NCBI RefSeq assembly: GCF_035582795.1
Contig: NC_134365.1
Coordinates: 222,225,887 to 222,289,886, forward strand
Source of the DNA: Mycteria americana
Taxonomy: Eukaryota > Chordata > Aves > Ciconiiformes > Ciconiidae
Length of the DNA stretch: 64,000 nucleotides
Direction: 5' to 3'
A program made the translations under genes and the position numbers. The notes beneath the pieces were generated by a model. It did no database searches. It saw only the letters and a list, made by a program, of their open reading frames with translations, and was not told the origin of the DNA. Positions 26,001 to 38,000 of the stretch are shown piece after piece (the first letter of the stretch is position 1; each line of letters begins with the position of its first letter).

Positions 26001-29000
26001 ATCTTTAACTAATACATCTGACTTCTGAAACGTCTTTCAAGGGAAAAAAAAAAAAAATCTGTGATGCCAAGTTTTGATATTCTTGCTACGGCAACCAAAC
26101 TTACAGGGCTAGAGTCCTCTCTACAACAATGGCCTCTTAATTTTGTCTCTCCATCTTGTAGCATCTAATTTTAATTCCCATTAAAATGCTGTAAGTGTTC
26201 ATAATATGAAGAGTTTGAGCAACCTAACGCAGCTTAATTCCAATTCCAAGAAAACCAGACTGAATCTGTGCATTCCCAAAGAAGAAAAAAAACCACTCTC
26301 AGAAACAACAGCTTACTGTCAAAGTCTGCAAGGAAGTCAAGAGAAGAGTTTGAGACAACTGGTTCTTATCAGATCAAAAGCTGCTTTAACTGAGCAGATG
26401 TTAACCAGCGAGACCCTTCCCTATGCTGCCCCACTGCAGGCATTGCCTACAAAAGAGAATACTTGGACCATCTATAGAGTTACATCAAGGGAGGTCCAAG
26501 GTAAGAAATATAGAAGTATGACAGAAGCAAGACAGAAATATGTAAAATCTGACTGCAACACACTGATGGAAGTATTTCGTCAAGACAAGAACGTAGCTCC
26601 CCTCAACCACATTTTGCCTGTCATAACCAGTACATGAAGTTACTCTGAAGGGTGTTCACAGGATCACAGAACAGTGAAGCTGGAGGCACCTCTTGAAGGT
26701 CACCTTTTTCCTAGCCCCCTGCTCAAGCAGGGTCACCTGGGCCAGGGCTGGGGCACCCTCCCAGTGAAAAGTGTTTCCTGCTGTGCAGAGGGACCCTCCT
26801 GCGTTCCAGCGTGTGCCCATGGGCTCTGGTCCTGGCACTGGGCACCACTGGGAAGAGCCTGGCTCCATCCTCTTGCACCCTCCCTGCAGGTATGGATGTA
26901 CATGGATGAGATCCCCCTAAGCCCTCTCTTCTCCAGGCTAAACAGCCCCAGCTCTCTCAGCCTTTCCTCATAGCAGAGATGCTCCATCCTCTTCATGGCC
27001 CTTCACTGGATTCTCTCCAGCATGTCCGTGTCTCTCATACTGGAGAGCCCAGCACTGGACACAGCACTCCAGGTGGAGCCTCACCAGTGCTGAGCAGAGG
27101 GGAAGGATCATCTCCCTCCTCCTAATGTAGCCCAGGACACTGTTGGCCACCTTTGCTGCAAGGGCACATGGTTGGCTCATGGTCAACTTGGCGTACACCA
27201 GAACCTCCCCAGCCTTCTCTGCCAAGCTTCTTTCCAGCTGGGTGGCCCCCAGCCTGTGCTGGTGCCTGGGGTTGTTCCTCCCCAGGGGCAGGACTTCGCA
27301 GTTCTCCTTGCTGAACTTCATGAAGGTGCTGCCAGCCCATTTCTTCAGCCCACCCAGGTCCATCTGGATGGCAGCACAAGACTCAGGCGCATCAGCCACC
27401 CCTACTCTTCCTTTTGTCACCTATATACTTATAGAAGCCCCCCTTGCTGCCTTTGACATCCCTGGCCAGATTCAGTTCCAGTTGGGCTTGGGCTTTCCTA
27501 AACCCATCCCTGCATGCTCAGACAACGGTTCTGTATTCCTCCCAGGCTACCTGTCCCTGCTTCCATCTCCTGCATGCTTCCTTTTTGTGTTTGAGCTTTG
27601 CCAGGAGCTCCTCATTCATCCACACAGGCCTTCTGTCATTCTGCCTGACTTCCTGTTCCTTGGGATGGACATCTCCTGAGCCCGGAGGAGGTGATCCCTG
27701 AATATCAACCAGCTTTCTTGGGCCTGTCTCCCACACAGTGTCACGTGCCATGTGTGTGTCATTGTCCCCCTGCCCCAAGTTTGAAGTAATTTTCCTGAAA
27801 TCACAGCCTCGGGGTGCTAGAGCACCAGGCACGCACACCGTTCATTTAAGGTGCTCCGACCTGCCGAACAGGGTGAGCACTGCTGGAAGTGGTAGACATT
27901 TTACCTCACAACATGGCAGTACAGGTGCCTGAAGCTACAGGCCATTTGCTTCACCAATGGCAGAGCGTACCTGCTAATTATGTCCCTCTAGCTCTCCTAC
28001 CTGGAATTACTGAAGAAGCTCACACTACGTTTCCCTTACGGTTTTTTTGTAAGCACCTACTGTTGCTGCCCCAAATTCAATGATGGGAAATATGTTAGTA
28101 ATCTTGAAGACAAAGCTCTAAAACAGCTGCAATTATTAGTAATGTTAAGTAACTTTGAATTACTTTTAAAAAATATCTAATCAGCACAAAAAGATGTCAT
28201 TAACATGGTCTCCCCTGCTACAGAGAAGAGAAGCAGCCTCAAATAGATGCTCAAACACTTTTTTCCTCTCCAAAGCATCTGGGTGGGATGTGCTCCTATG
28301 TTTAGGCACATCTGAAACAAGGGAGGAAGCAGCAATTAAACTTGGGTTAACGTACACTTACCTACAGCAGGCTGAGGGGCTCCAAAGCCCAGAGTAGCTG
28401 TTGATGTATTGAATCCCGGTGCTCCAAACGCTCCTGTTCCTAGTGTTCCACCAAGCTTAGGCTGGGTGTTTCCAAATAAAGAAGTCTGTCCTGCTCCAAG
28501 AGCTGCGGCAGGAGAGATGATTGTCATTTACTACACGACTGTGACAAACTTACAAGCCAATTTATCCCACAACAAAGAATCAATTATTTATTAAATTGCA
28601 AGAAACATTCAACGTGTCCATGAATGCTACAGACACTCAAGACTCATGCGATCGGACCAGAGACTTTGAACACAGAGAACGCCACTGGTTTTCTGAGCCA
28701 TGAGCCACCACAAGCAACGCTGCCTACAACTTCTAAAAGGTTACTTAGCACCGTGTTAGCAAGCTATGCTTGGTTCTGATCTGAGACTGAGATTCATGGC
28801 TTCAAGCTAAAATACCTACAGTCTTTACTATACTAGAGTTAGCAAGTAATACGGAGGCTATATTATCACTGAAGTTTGAGGACCGTGCTTAGGCTGACAT
28901 GAAATAAGCTGGTAAGATGTTTACCTGTTCCAAACCCTGTTCCAAGTCCAGTTCCCAGAGTCCCAGTTGCAGGCTTATTTCCAAACAAACTATTTCCAGC

Positions 29001-32000
29001 AGTGTTGGCACCAAAACCTTCAAGAACAGAATCAGTAGCTTGTTAATCTAACACTATTAGAGATGAAATTAAAAAACCATGTATTTAAACAAATAAGCAT
29101 CACCAGCTCAAAGACAGCCCTGCCACAGTTAAGGTCAAATTTCACAGACTGTTCCCAACAATGCAAATTAAACTGACAAGCAGCAAGAAGGGACTTCAAC
29201 AGTAACACACATGTGAGTTACGAACATTAATACTGAAAACGTCAGTAGAGAAAAATACTGTTTTGCCTTCTTAAGCTTTTCAATTTGTTACAAACTTCAA
29301 AGTTTTACTGAAAGCCAGAATGGACATGATGATGCTGTATCTGGCAACAGAATAAAATGCATTAACTTTCTTCAACTGCCTGGAAGGAACAAATCCCATT
29401 TTATACTGTTTATACCACACACGCACTTCTCTGATTCTTACCGACAAAGCAGGTAACAACTCAGATTCGTGCAAGCACACAGTTCAAAGACACGCCTCTA
29501 ATTGTAACCAAGTACAATCCAAATCCAACATTAGACAAATTAGTTCTGAAACTGAAGACTGTGAAACAATCTTACTACGCAAGGCAGAATTAAACTGGAA
29601 AACTGCAGCCATGGACCAACATCAGAAACACCTTAGAACCAAACTCCATTTTTCCTATAAACTGTACCCCTGCAAGTAATGCAAGCAAATTAAAACCACA
29701 TACTACAGTCAGTGTTGTTCACCACCAACAGTGTCAGCACACTAATGTGGCTATGAAGATCTTGGAGAACAGTAGAACAAGGGACTTGGAAGCAACTTTC
29801 ACAAATACCATAACAGTTTGCCCAAGGCTGGTCACCACAAGGAAACTGTGCTTGCTAAGGTGCTGCCCTGGCAGTCCGGGACCTTGACAATTGCCTCCCT
29901 CTGCCTTACTCTGGCAGGCTGGCATGGCAGGCTAGTTGCATTTTAGACTTTATTGCTGATATTAAAATAAAAAAAAAAAAACCCAAACCCAACCCAAACC
30001 AAACCAAAAACAACAAAAAAAAACCCCAAAGAGATGTCAGGATCTAAACCCACTTCTGCTCACTTTCAGGAATACAGTTTTTTGTTGCTCTCAGAGTCAA
30101 GAAAAAAAACAAAACAGATTTCAACAGAAGTCCCGTGAAGGACGACTGTCATTTACTTGAACTATCACTACACATTTCTCCTGCTTGATCACATGCTCAT
30201 TCAACACCAATTCTCTAACGTTAGTGTCAGAGGCCAACATTAACACCAGACCCAGTTCTTCAGGACTTTGAACCGCCACACCATGAAAGACAACAGCTAC
30301 CAGTTAAAGTGCAACCGACTGTTTCATTTTACCCTCACTCCAGTGCAGGATCTCCTTATCCCTGCCATCAAGCTACAGAAACCACTGTTTTTACCCTATT
30401 TCCTTCAGCGCTCCTTTGCAACCAGTGTATTTACAGCCTCTTAACAAACCTCTCTGTTGTACGAATTCTTGAGTTCCAGAAATTTTCAATTTCAGGTTAC
30501 GCCTTCTGTTAAGCACTCACTGAAAGAGCGGTGCTTTCACTTAACTATGTACCTTCTTGAGTCAGGGAGTACCACCAAGAGCAACGGTATAAAACAGCAG
30601 CCAAGATGTTTCCCTGCAGCAACATGCATCAGAAGCATGGCTTACCTGAGAATTTTAACATTCATAATCATTTAGCATGCGATAGTCAGCAGCCAGGTGT
30701 GTGGTATATGCAGTATAGTTTTAAGTGACTGAAATCCCACTTTTTTTATATGTACCAAAATTGGAAGTGTTTGTATTGGTTCCTAAAGTCAGGGTTGGTT
30801 TGTTACCAAAGAGCCCGCCGCCAGTGGTTGTACCAAACGAGGGAGCACTGGTTGTGGTGGTTCCAAATCCAGCAGGCTTGTTACCAAACAGGGTCTGAAA
30901 GGAAGAACACATGAATTTGGGAACCTGACAGACTGATATTCAAAGAACTGCATTAGCGTTTCACCGTAGGCAAGAAAGCACAACTAGCGCCAAGCACAAC
31001 TTAGACCACACAACCCAGACTCCCACAGCGATGTGTTATTTGCAAGCCACATGCACTAGTACACGGCAAGCACCTTCTGGAAGCAAGTATTTTCACTCCA
31101 TTGAAACCAAAGTGACTCAATATCAAGAATCAAGTTCATTTTCGGTTAAGTCATCACCACAATTTAAACGCCTGCATTTTCAACGCTATGCTGAGGCATC
31201 CCTAGCAATATACAGGCAGCGAGATGTTCAGTCTCTCTCACTGTATTTATCACTCGAGACACTACTTGTTAAAAACGTTATTTCTGCAACACTATTACAC
31301 ATGCTTATGTTGTATCCTTCAGTTTACACAAAACCACACTATTTTTGCATCTTGGGTATCTTAACTCTTAAGACAACGCTACTGTCATGGAGGCCAACAC
31401 CCAGGAACAGGACTCTAAGGCATTTGTTTTTATTTTCCTTTTTCTTTATTCTTTTTATTGTTTTTATTATTAAGATACAAACATACCGAACCGCCAACAC
31501 CAAATCCTGTGTTAGTTTGTCCAAAAAGACCAGTTCCAGTTCCAAATCCAGTACCAGCATTTGTATTGGCAGCTGTTCCAAAAAGGCCTCCAGGCTGTGA
31601 GGGCTGGGTTACCCCAAAGAGACCCTACAAACAGGAACTCGGTTAAAATAATGCCGCAACGCTTTTTGAAGTCTAGCACTGATGATAACAGAATCAACAC
31701 ACAAAGTCAGTTAATAAAATGATGCTACAACATTACCCCTTTTGCTGGGGGAAGAAGGTGGGTGAGAAGCATTTCAGATGCTTCAGTCATTCTCCAAGAA
31801 GTTAGTTACAAAAAGGAAATTAAAAAAAAACCACTGAAGAATTAATGCTCCAAGGTTAAAAGGATACTGGAACTCCTCATCACTTTGAGTGAGGGAGATG
31901 GAAAAGAAACATTTCACAGTGTTTTCTGGGAGAACTCACAACATATTCAGAAAGAATATAGTATATTTGGAGCCAAACCCCCTAGCTATGCAACAAGTTC

Positions 32001-35000
32001 CAGCTACGTAGCACCTTTCTATCAAAAGAGCCCATGAATGCTGCTCATTAGTCACCAGAAAGAACAGAATTGTTAACGTATTCCCACAGAATGTTAATAA
32101 TGGAATTATAATATCTGTGTGAACATGATTGGAAATACTTGAATTGATAAAGCAGACTGGTTAAAGAAGGGAATGGGAAGAGTTATTTGTTAAAAGCTGT
32201 ATTGCTGTCTAATTATCATGAATGAAAAATTTTGATTGGCAGGAAGTTGCTAGCTCAGACAGCAGCGTTCAAAGCTTTGCATCCTAGTTTTACGAAGCTG
32301 TACTACAATTTGAGGAAGATCTGAAGCACTATATCGCAGCCTCCTCTGTCTAGCTGGAGTAGCTATACCACAACTTAAACCTTTCAGGGTTCAGACAATT
32401 TATCTTACCATTGTGTTCGTGTTCGGCTGCCCTAGAGTGCTGGTATTGCCAAGAGAAAAGCCGGTGTTCTGCGTTGTCGTGGCTTGACCAAATGGTTTGT
32501 TAAACAGACTCGTAGTTTGAGATTGCTGACCAAAAAGACCCCCTGTTGTTCCTGTTCCAAAGCCAGTCATACCTACAACATACAAACACCTTGGTTAAAA
32601 AGCCCTCAAGTTATCCAAACCCACTACAGCACATTCAAGCAGGAAAGGAGATGCTTCAATTCAATGGAGGAGCAAAACACCCAGTGTCATCAATACAGCG
32701 CGGCAACCGCGTTCAGGTTGAAGTAGTTCGTATTAGATACTTCATCACGTTCTCCCTGTCCGAAAGTCAGCGTGAGTGTAACACCCAAGAATTACCAGAA
32801 AGTTCACCTCTCAGACAGATCTGACCAAGAGGACACCAGCTTTGGTACGGTCGGTTTGTTCTCCACTGTACAAAGAAAACCGTACCATGAGCACCTGAAG
32901 AGAGCTCCCCGGGCAAGGCGTGGGCAGGCAGCCAGCGCCCTACACACCGGTTCCGTTCTATAACCCACACAACTACTACTACAGAAACTGCCACCTGAAC
33001 TTCAGACACCTTCTCCCTTTTTCTCCCCAAAGGAAGAGAGCTGTTTACACGTGATGCGGTAAAAACGGCATACGCACAGACAAGAGCTTTTGCTCCTTCT
33101 CACAACTGCCGCTGCTACCTCTGCAGACCTAGGTGCTTTCTTCAGAGCTGACTGCACGAGAAGTCCACGAAGCCCAGCGAGGCTGTCAGGTTGGGCAGTC
33201 CCTGTATTTTAATGAAGCACACCTTCGCGGGGTGCAGAGGAATATGGCCACCTGTATGCTGATCTTCCTCAAGGAGAGCAGCTCAGCTCAACCCACACAG
33301 GCCTCAAGCAAGCTCAGAGATGAAGCCCAGCAGTGCCTGTCATTAAGGACAGCCACAATTCTAACCCAAGACAGTAGAGCCCTTCTTACAGCAGATAATT
33401 GCTTCCGCTTCTATGGACCGCAGGATTTTGATCTTCTGTTTACAGTCTAATTCCACAAATACAAATATCTACTTACATTTAGGTTTGCAGCAGAAGCTAA
33501 TGAAAATAGAATTTGTGTTTGAACTTTTCAGCACTATTTGTTTTACACTAAATTCAAAAAGGTGCACTAACTGGTTAGCCCAACTGACCTGCAACTACCA
33601 GACACACAACGACTTGTGTGAATCAGTTACTTCATACCTGGCTTTTACTTTTTGACCAAGAATGCCAAAATGGACAGCGTGAAACCAGGATGGCACAACA
33701 TATAACAGGTCCACATCCCAACCCTGCTCTACAGTGGAGAAAAGCTCCTGGCAAAGTCTAGTTAGGCTCCTATAAATTAACTTGTCCATTTCCAGGGAAC
33801 TGGTGTTCACTCAATAGCAGAAGTAGAATCTTGACTTCACCAATAACCAACTGATGCCACCACCCTAACGATCATTAGCAATATCCTGGTGGTTTTCCTT
33901 CAAATTGTTTCACTCGCCCACATGAACTAGCTGACTTTCTTGTAAAGCCAGATGCTCTAATGAATTGTTTTCCTGCAAAATGTGGGGGATGCAGAGGAAG
34001 TTTGCAATCCCTTAAGAGTAAGCAAATAGAGATTTCTATGGCAAAGAACCTGATTATGGAATGTTGATAATACAACTAGTGAAATTCTGAGCTCACACCA
34101 GTGTTTCCTCATCTTTCTTCATTACAGAATTTTAAATAGCTTAACAGAATATTTGCATATCTGGTCACAGTAACGACAGTGGACAGGCAGTACTTACTGG
34201 TTCCAAACGCAGTTTTGTTCTGTCCGTATGAAAAGCCTGTGTTAGTAGTAGAAGAGCCAAAAAGTCCTGTAGCTGTACTTGATGTAGCAGTAGAAGACCC
34301 AAACAAGCCTGCAGCTGCTCCCGCTCCTACAGGATTTGAGGGCCCTTTCCTATTTGCCTGGTAGTCTTCTAAACGGAGTTCCTAGTAAAGGAAAGTCCAG
34401 TTCTCTTTACACATTCTTTTTACACAGGATAAGGTTAGAACAGCGTCATTATCATGCTTACGCAGCATTCAAGCCCGCTCCAGGATGAAGGTATCAAGAA
34501 AAGCTGTAACACCTACATTTTTAAAAAGGACACCATACACAGGACCTAAACTTAGATGTACCTCTGCAGTTCATGTTTGGGCTTCAATTTTACTTCCCAG
34601 AGCTTTTTCAGATCTTTTGAGTAGAAGATCTGTTTTGAAGTATAAAACGACTCAACCTGAACAGAAAGGCTTCAGTGCTAAATCCTTGGGAACGCTAGTT
34701 TATATTAAACAACTGTGAGTTTTGTCTGAGATTCTGCCATTATCTCAGCAGCGTACGATTGCTCCCAACAGGATCTCTCGCCCTTCTGGTATATGGCGAG
34801 GCGGAATTTCAGCTCTTCAGAAACTGCAGTGTTAAGCATTTAAAACCAAACGCAATTAATATGGCAATGCGTTAAGTGTTTCACCTGATGATACCCGTCT
34901 TCTGTGAGTGACGCAGATATTGAAGGTCGTACTCGTGTTAATGAGCATACAAGATACTTATTACAGACAAAAAAAGCTCTACTAAACCAACGCTAACGAA

Positions 35001-38000
35001 CAGCCAAACAAGATAAGCGTGTTTGAACACTCATTGACTGACCTCGAGAGATTTGCTTTCATATTCTTTCATAGCAGTAATACATTGGTGCTTGGTATTG
35101 ATGTTAGTGCTAACTCCAGATTTTACCATAGTATCTGTACCGGTTGGTGGCTGCAAGAGAAGAGGTTAAGATACCAAGTTTAAAATCCAGATAGGCTTCC
35201 GTTAATACAGTTAGTACTCTCTCGGCAGATGCTGTTAAAACCTAAATTTAGCACAGGGCCTGAAGCAGTGTATTACTGTTACCTGTACAGCTGTGGCCTC
35301 ACCCAGCGACGAGGCATGTTCAGTAGCAATCAACAGTGGAATTTGCCCCAGTAACACTCACCACAGTGCAATTCATTTTTCAGTTTCACTTTAAAGTACT
35401 TCACCTAAATTTGTGATACAAACCCTCTAGCTATTCACGGATTTCTTTATCCCCTGTTTTTTTAATTGTACCATGAAAGCATACATCAACAGCACTCAGA
35501 CTGCTCAAGCTGATCACCACCGTTCTGTCTACACCCAGAAATAACAAAGTCTCAGTCTGTTAAATCAGCTGTCGAGAAATGAAGAGGGCCAAGACTTGCA
35601 TGAACAAGTGTTTGGGAAAAAGAATGCCTCTTTCCAGCAGATACCAGTTACCCCATTTCCATGATGGCTTCCTTTCCGAGCCACCCTCCATTTTCAACTG
35701 CCACAGAACTTTCAAGACGTTATTCAACCCTTTCTTAAAGGGAACTCATCCAGAAAACACAGGGGATCAGCCTTCACATTTCAGTTTACATTTCCAAAGC
35801 CATGCTGACTTGAAAGAGAATTGCATTTATTTTGACTCCTTCCAAGATGTCTTTAACCCTTGTTGCTGTTAGCATTTAGCATTGATCGCCCTGAATTCTG
35901 TGGCAGTTCCTACCTTCCCAAGAGGGCTCAATTTTAAGAGCTGGTTTACCTCTTCAGCTTTAACACAGCTGTAAACCTAGCAAGTCTAGACAGGGCATTA
36001 CTCCACAGTGTTTGAGAAGTTTGTCAAATTCAGAGTAAAAAAAAAAGCCTAGTTCCTTGCAGTTAGTTACACATCCTATTTCCACTGCAACAGTTCCACT
36101 GAAGGGGATGTTTTCAAATCATTTCAGAACACTGCATACTTGCACGAGCTACTCTTTTTAAATTTCAGCTCAGTGACTACGACACTAACTGCAAAATGTA
36201 ATGCTTCCTACGGTAAACAGGCTTGATTAAGAAGGAAAACCAGAACTTACATTAAACTTAATAGTCGTGCCAGTTGGAGCAGCGGTAAAACTAGTTGGGC
36301 CAAAAAGAGAGCCAGATGTACTCCCAAAAGGATTGGAAGTAGTGTTGGTGGTTCCAAAGAGTCCTCCGCTGCTGGTACTAGTTCCGAAGTCTTAAAAAAA
36401 AAAAAAAAAAAAAAAAGATCAGTACTAAAACAAACCTGAATTTTAAAACTTAAACCCAAATATTTTATTCAAACTACAAAATAGTTTGGAAATGGAAGAA
36501 ACCGCTGGAAAAAAAAGAATTACAGCAGTGCTGGAAACCTATAGTCTGCTAACGCAATATTCTGCAGTAGAAGACTGGCCCTAACTCATCACCCCAGGAA
36601 ATACTAGAATAACCACAGCAGCCAGTTTCATTCTACTCCTGACAATGCTAAGAAAATTAAGTGCGTAAAGGGAATCAGTGAGGTTTCTTTTCTCTTCTCA
36701 GAAGGATCTGCAAGCAGTCGCTTTTGCTTCGGGGAATCACAGTGGAGTTTAAGAGGCATTTCAGGCATTCTAGTGCCAGAAGCAAAACCACCTATAACTG
36801 CTCTACGACAGCAGAATAAAAAGCTAAAATCAAGCAGTGCCAAAAGATATTTAAGAATAGAAAATGCCAGCCGACCACCTTTTTCAACTTATTTTAAAAC
36901 TCAGGGCTAGAATCACAGCTACAGATTTTGTAGCGTAACAGGCTCACTCTTGACTACTGTGGATCACAATAACGTCACCATATCCTTCAGGAGAAAAAAA
37001 CCACCAAAACCCCACATTAACACTTGTACCAGATCCACGCGTACATCCAGCGTTCTGCGCTCTTCGTGCAAAGAACATAAGCAATGCTCAAGAGATGTAG
37101 CAGTTTTACTCACTTCCAAACCCAGCTGGCTTATTCTGTGCAAAGGCATTATTCTGGGATGAGAAGAGGCCTCCACCAGTGCTGGTAGTTCCAAACAGGC
37201 TATTTGACGTCCCAGTTGATGTTCCAAACCCAAAGCCAGTGCTTGTGGAGGAGGTGGCTGGCTGATTAAATGTAGTCGAACCAAATAATCCTCCTGAAGA
37301 CAGAGGCAGACTATTAATCATTTGCAATCATCAATTGCTTGGGATTTTGGGGTTGTTTTTTTGTTGTTGTTGGGGGTGGGGGGTTGGGTTTTGTTGTTGC
37401 TTTTGTTGATGGTTGCTTGGGGTTTTTTCTTTCCTCCCCCGCCCCCTTTTTTTAATAACATCCTTCTTTCAGGATTGCGTTCCACTACAACTGTAACACA
37501 GCGATACCTGGTTTTGTCTGTGTACTCCCGAAGAGGCCTCCGGTATTATTGTTCGACCCAAAGGCTGATGTTCCAAACGCTCCTCCACTTGTAGTACCAA
37601 AGCCAGCATCTGAAAATCAGCATTACAGTTTAGATGAAACCATATTCTGAACATGTGTACTAGAAACTAAATGCCACCACTGCTTTTTTAACTTTCCAAA
37701 AGAAGTTTCTGCACGACTACCCATACATGAGTGTCTGGGATATGTGAAATGGTACAATTAATACTTCTACAGAGCTCTTGAAGCAAAAGGCTGCAAAGTT
37801 TGAGTTAGCCACTTGTACAGAACGTAAAGACACTCCTCTGCAAGGCCTCTACCACTTTGTATGGCACCTGGAAGCTGCTCTTCTCATACCTTGGTTTAGG
37901 AGCAATATAAACAGAATTACTGTGTGTTCTTCCTAACAAACAGGGCATACACACCAGTTTATAGTCTGCTTTAATGCCTAAAAACTCACTCACTGTGGTA

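Noticed and set aside
26206-26637. 143-codon plus-strand frame in a NUP98 intron
   Set aside because: No known motif, no splice or promoter signal, next to a CR1 copy. Chance is the simplest reading.
29966-30030. Possible interstitial telomere-like repeat
   Set aside because: The units are CCCAAA and CCAAA variants, not CCCTAA.
31031-31600. 189-codon plus-strand frame antisense to NUP98 exon 8
   Set aside because: It overlaps a certain coding exon on the other strand and has no recognisable domain.
33133-33450. 105-codon plus-strand frame in a NUP98 intron
   Set aside because: No similarity I can recall and antisense to the gene; could be an old repeat but nothing supports it.
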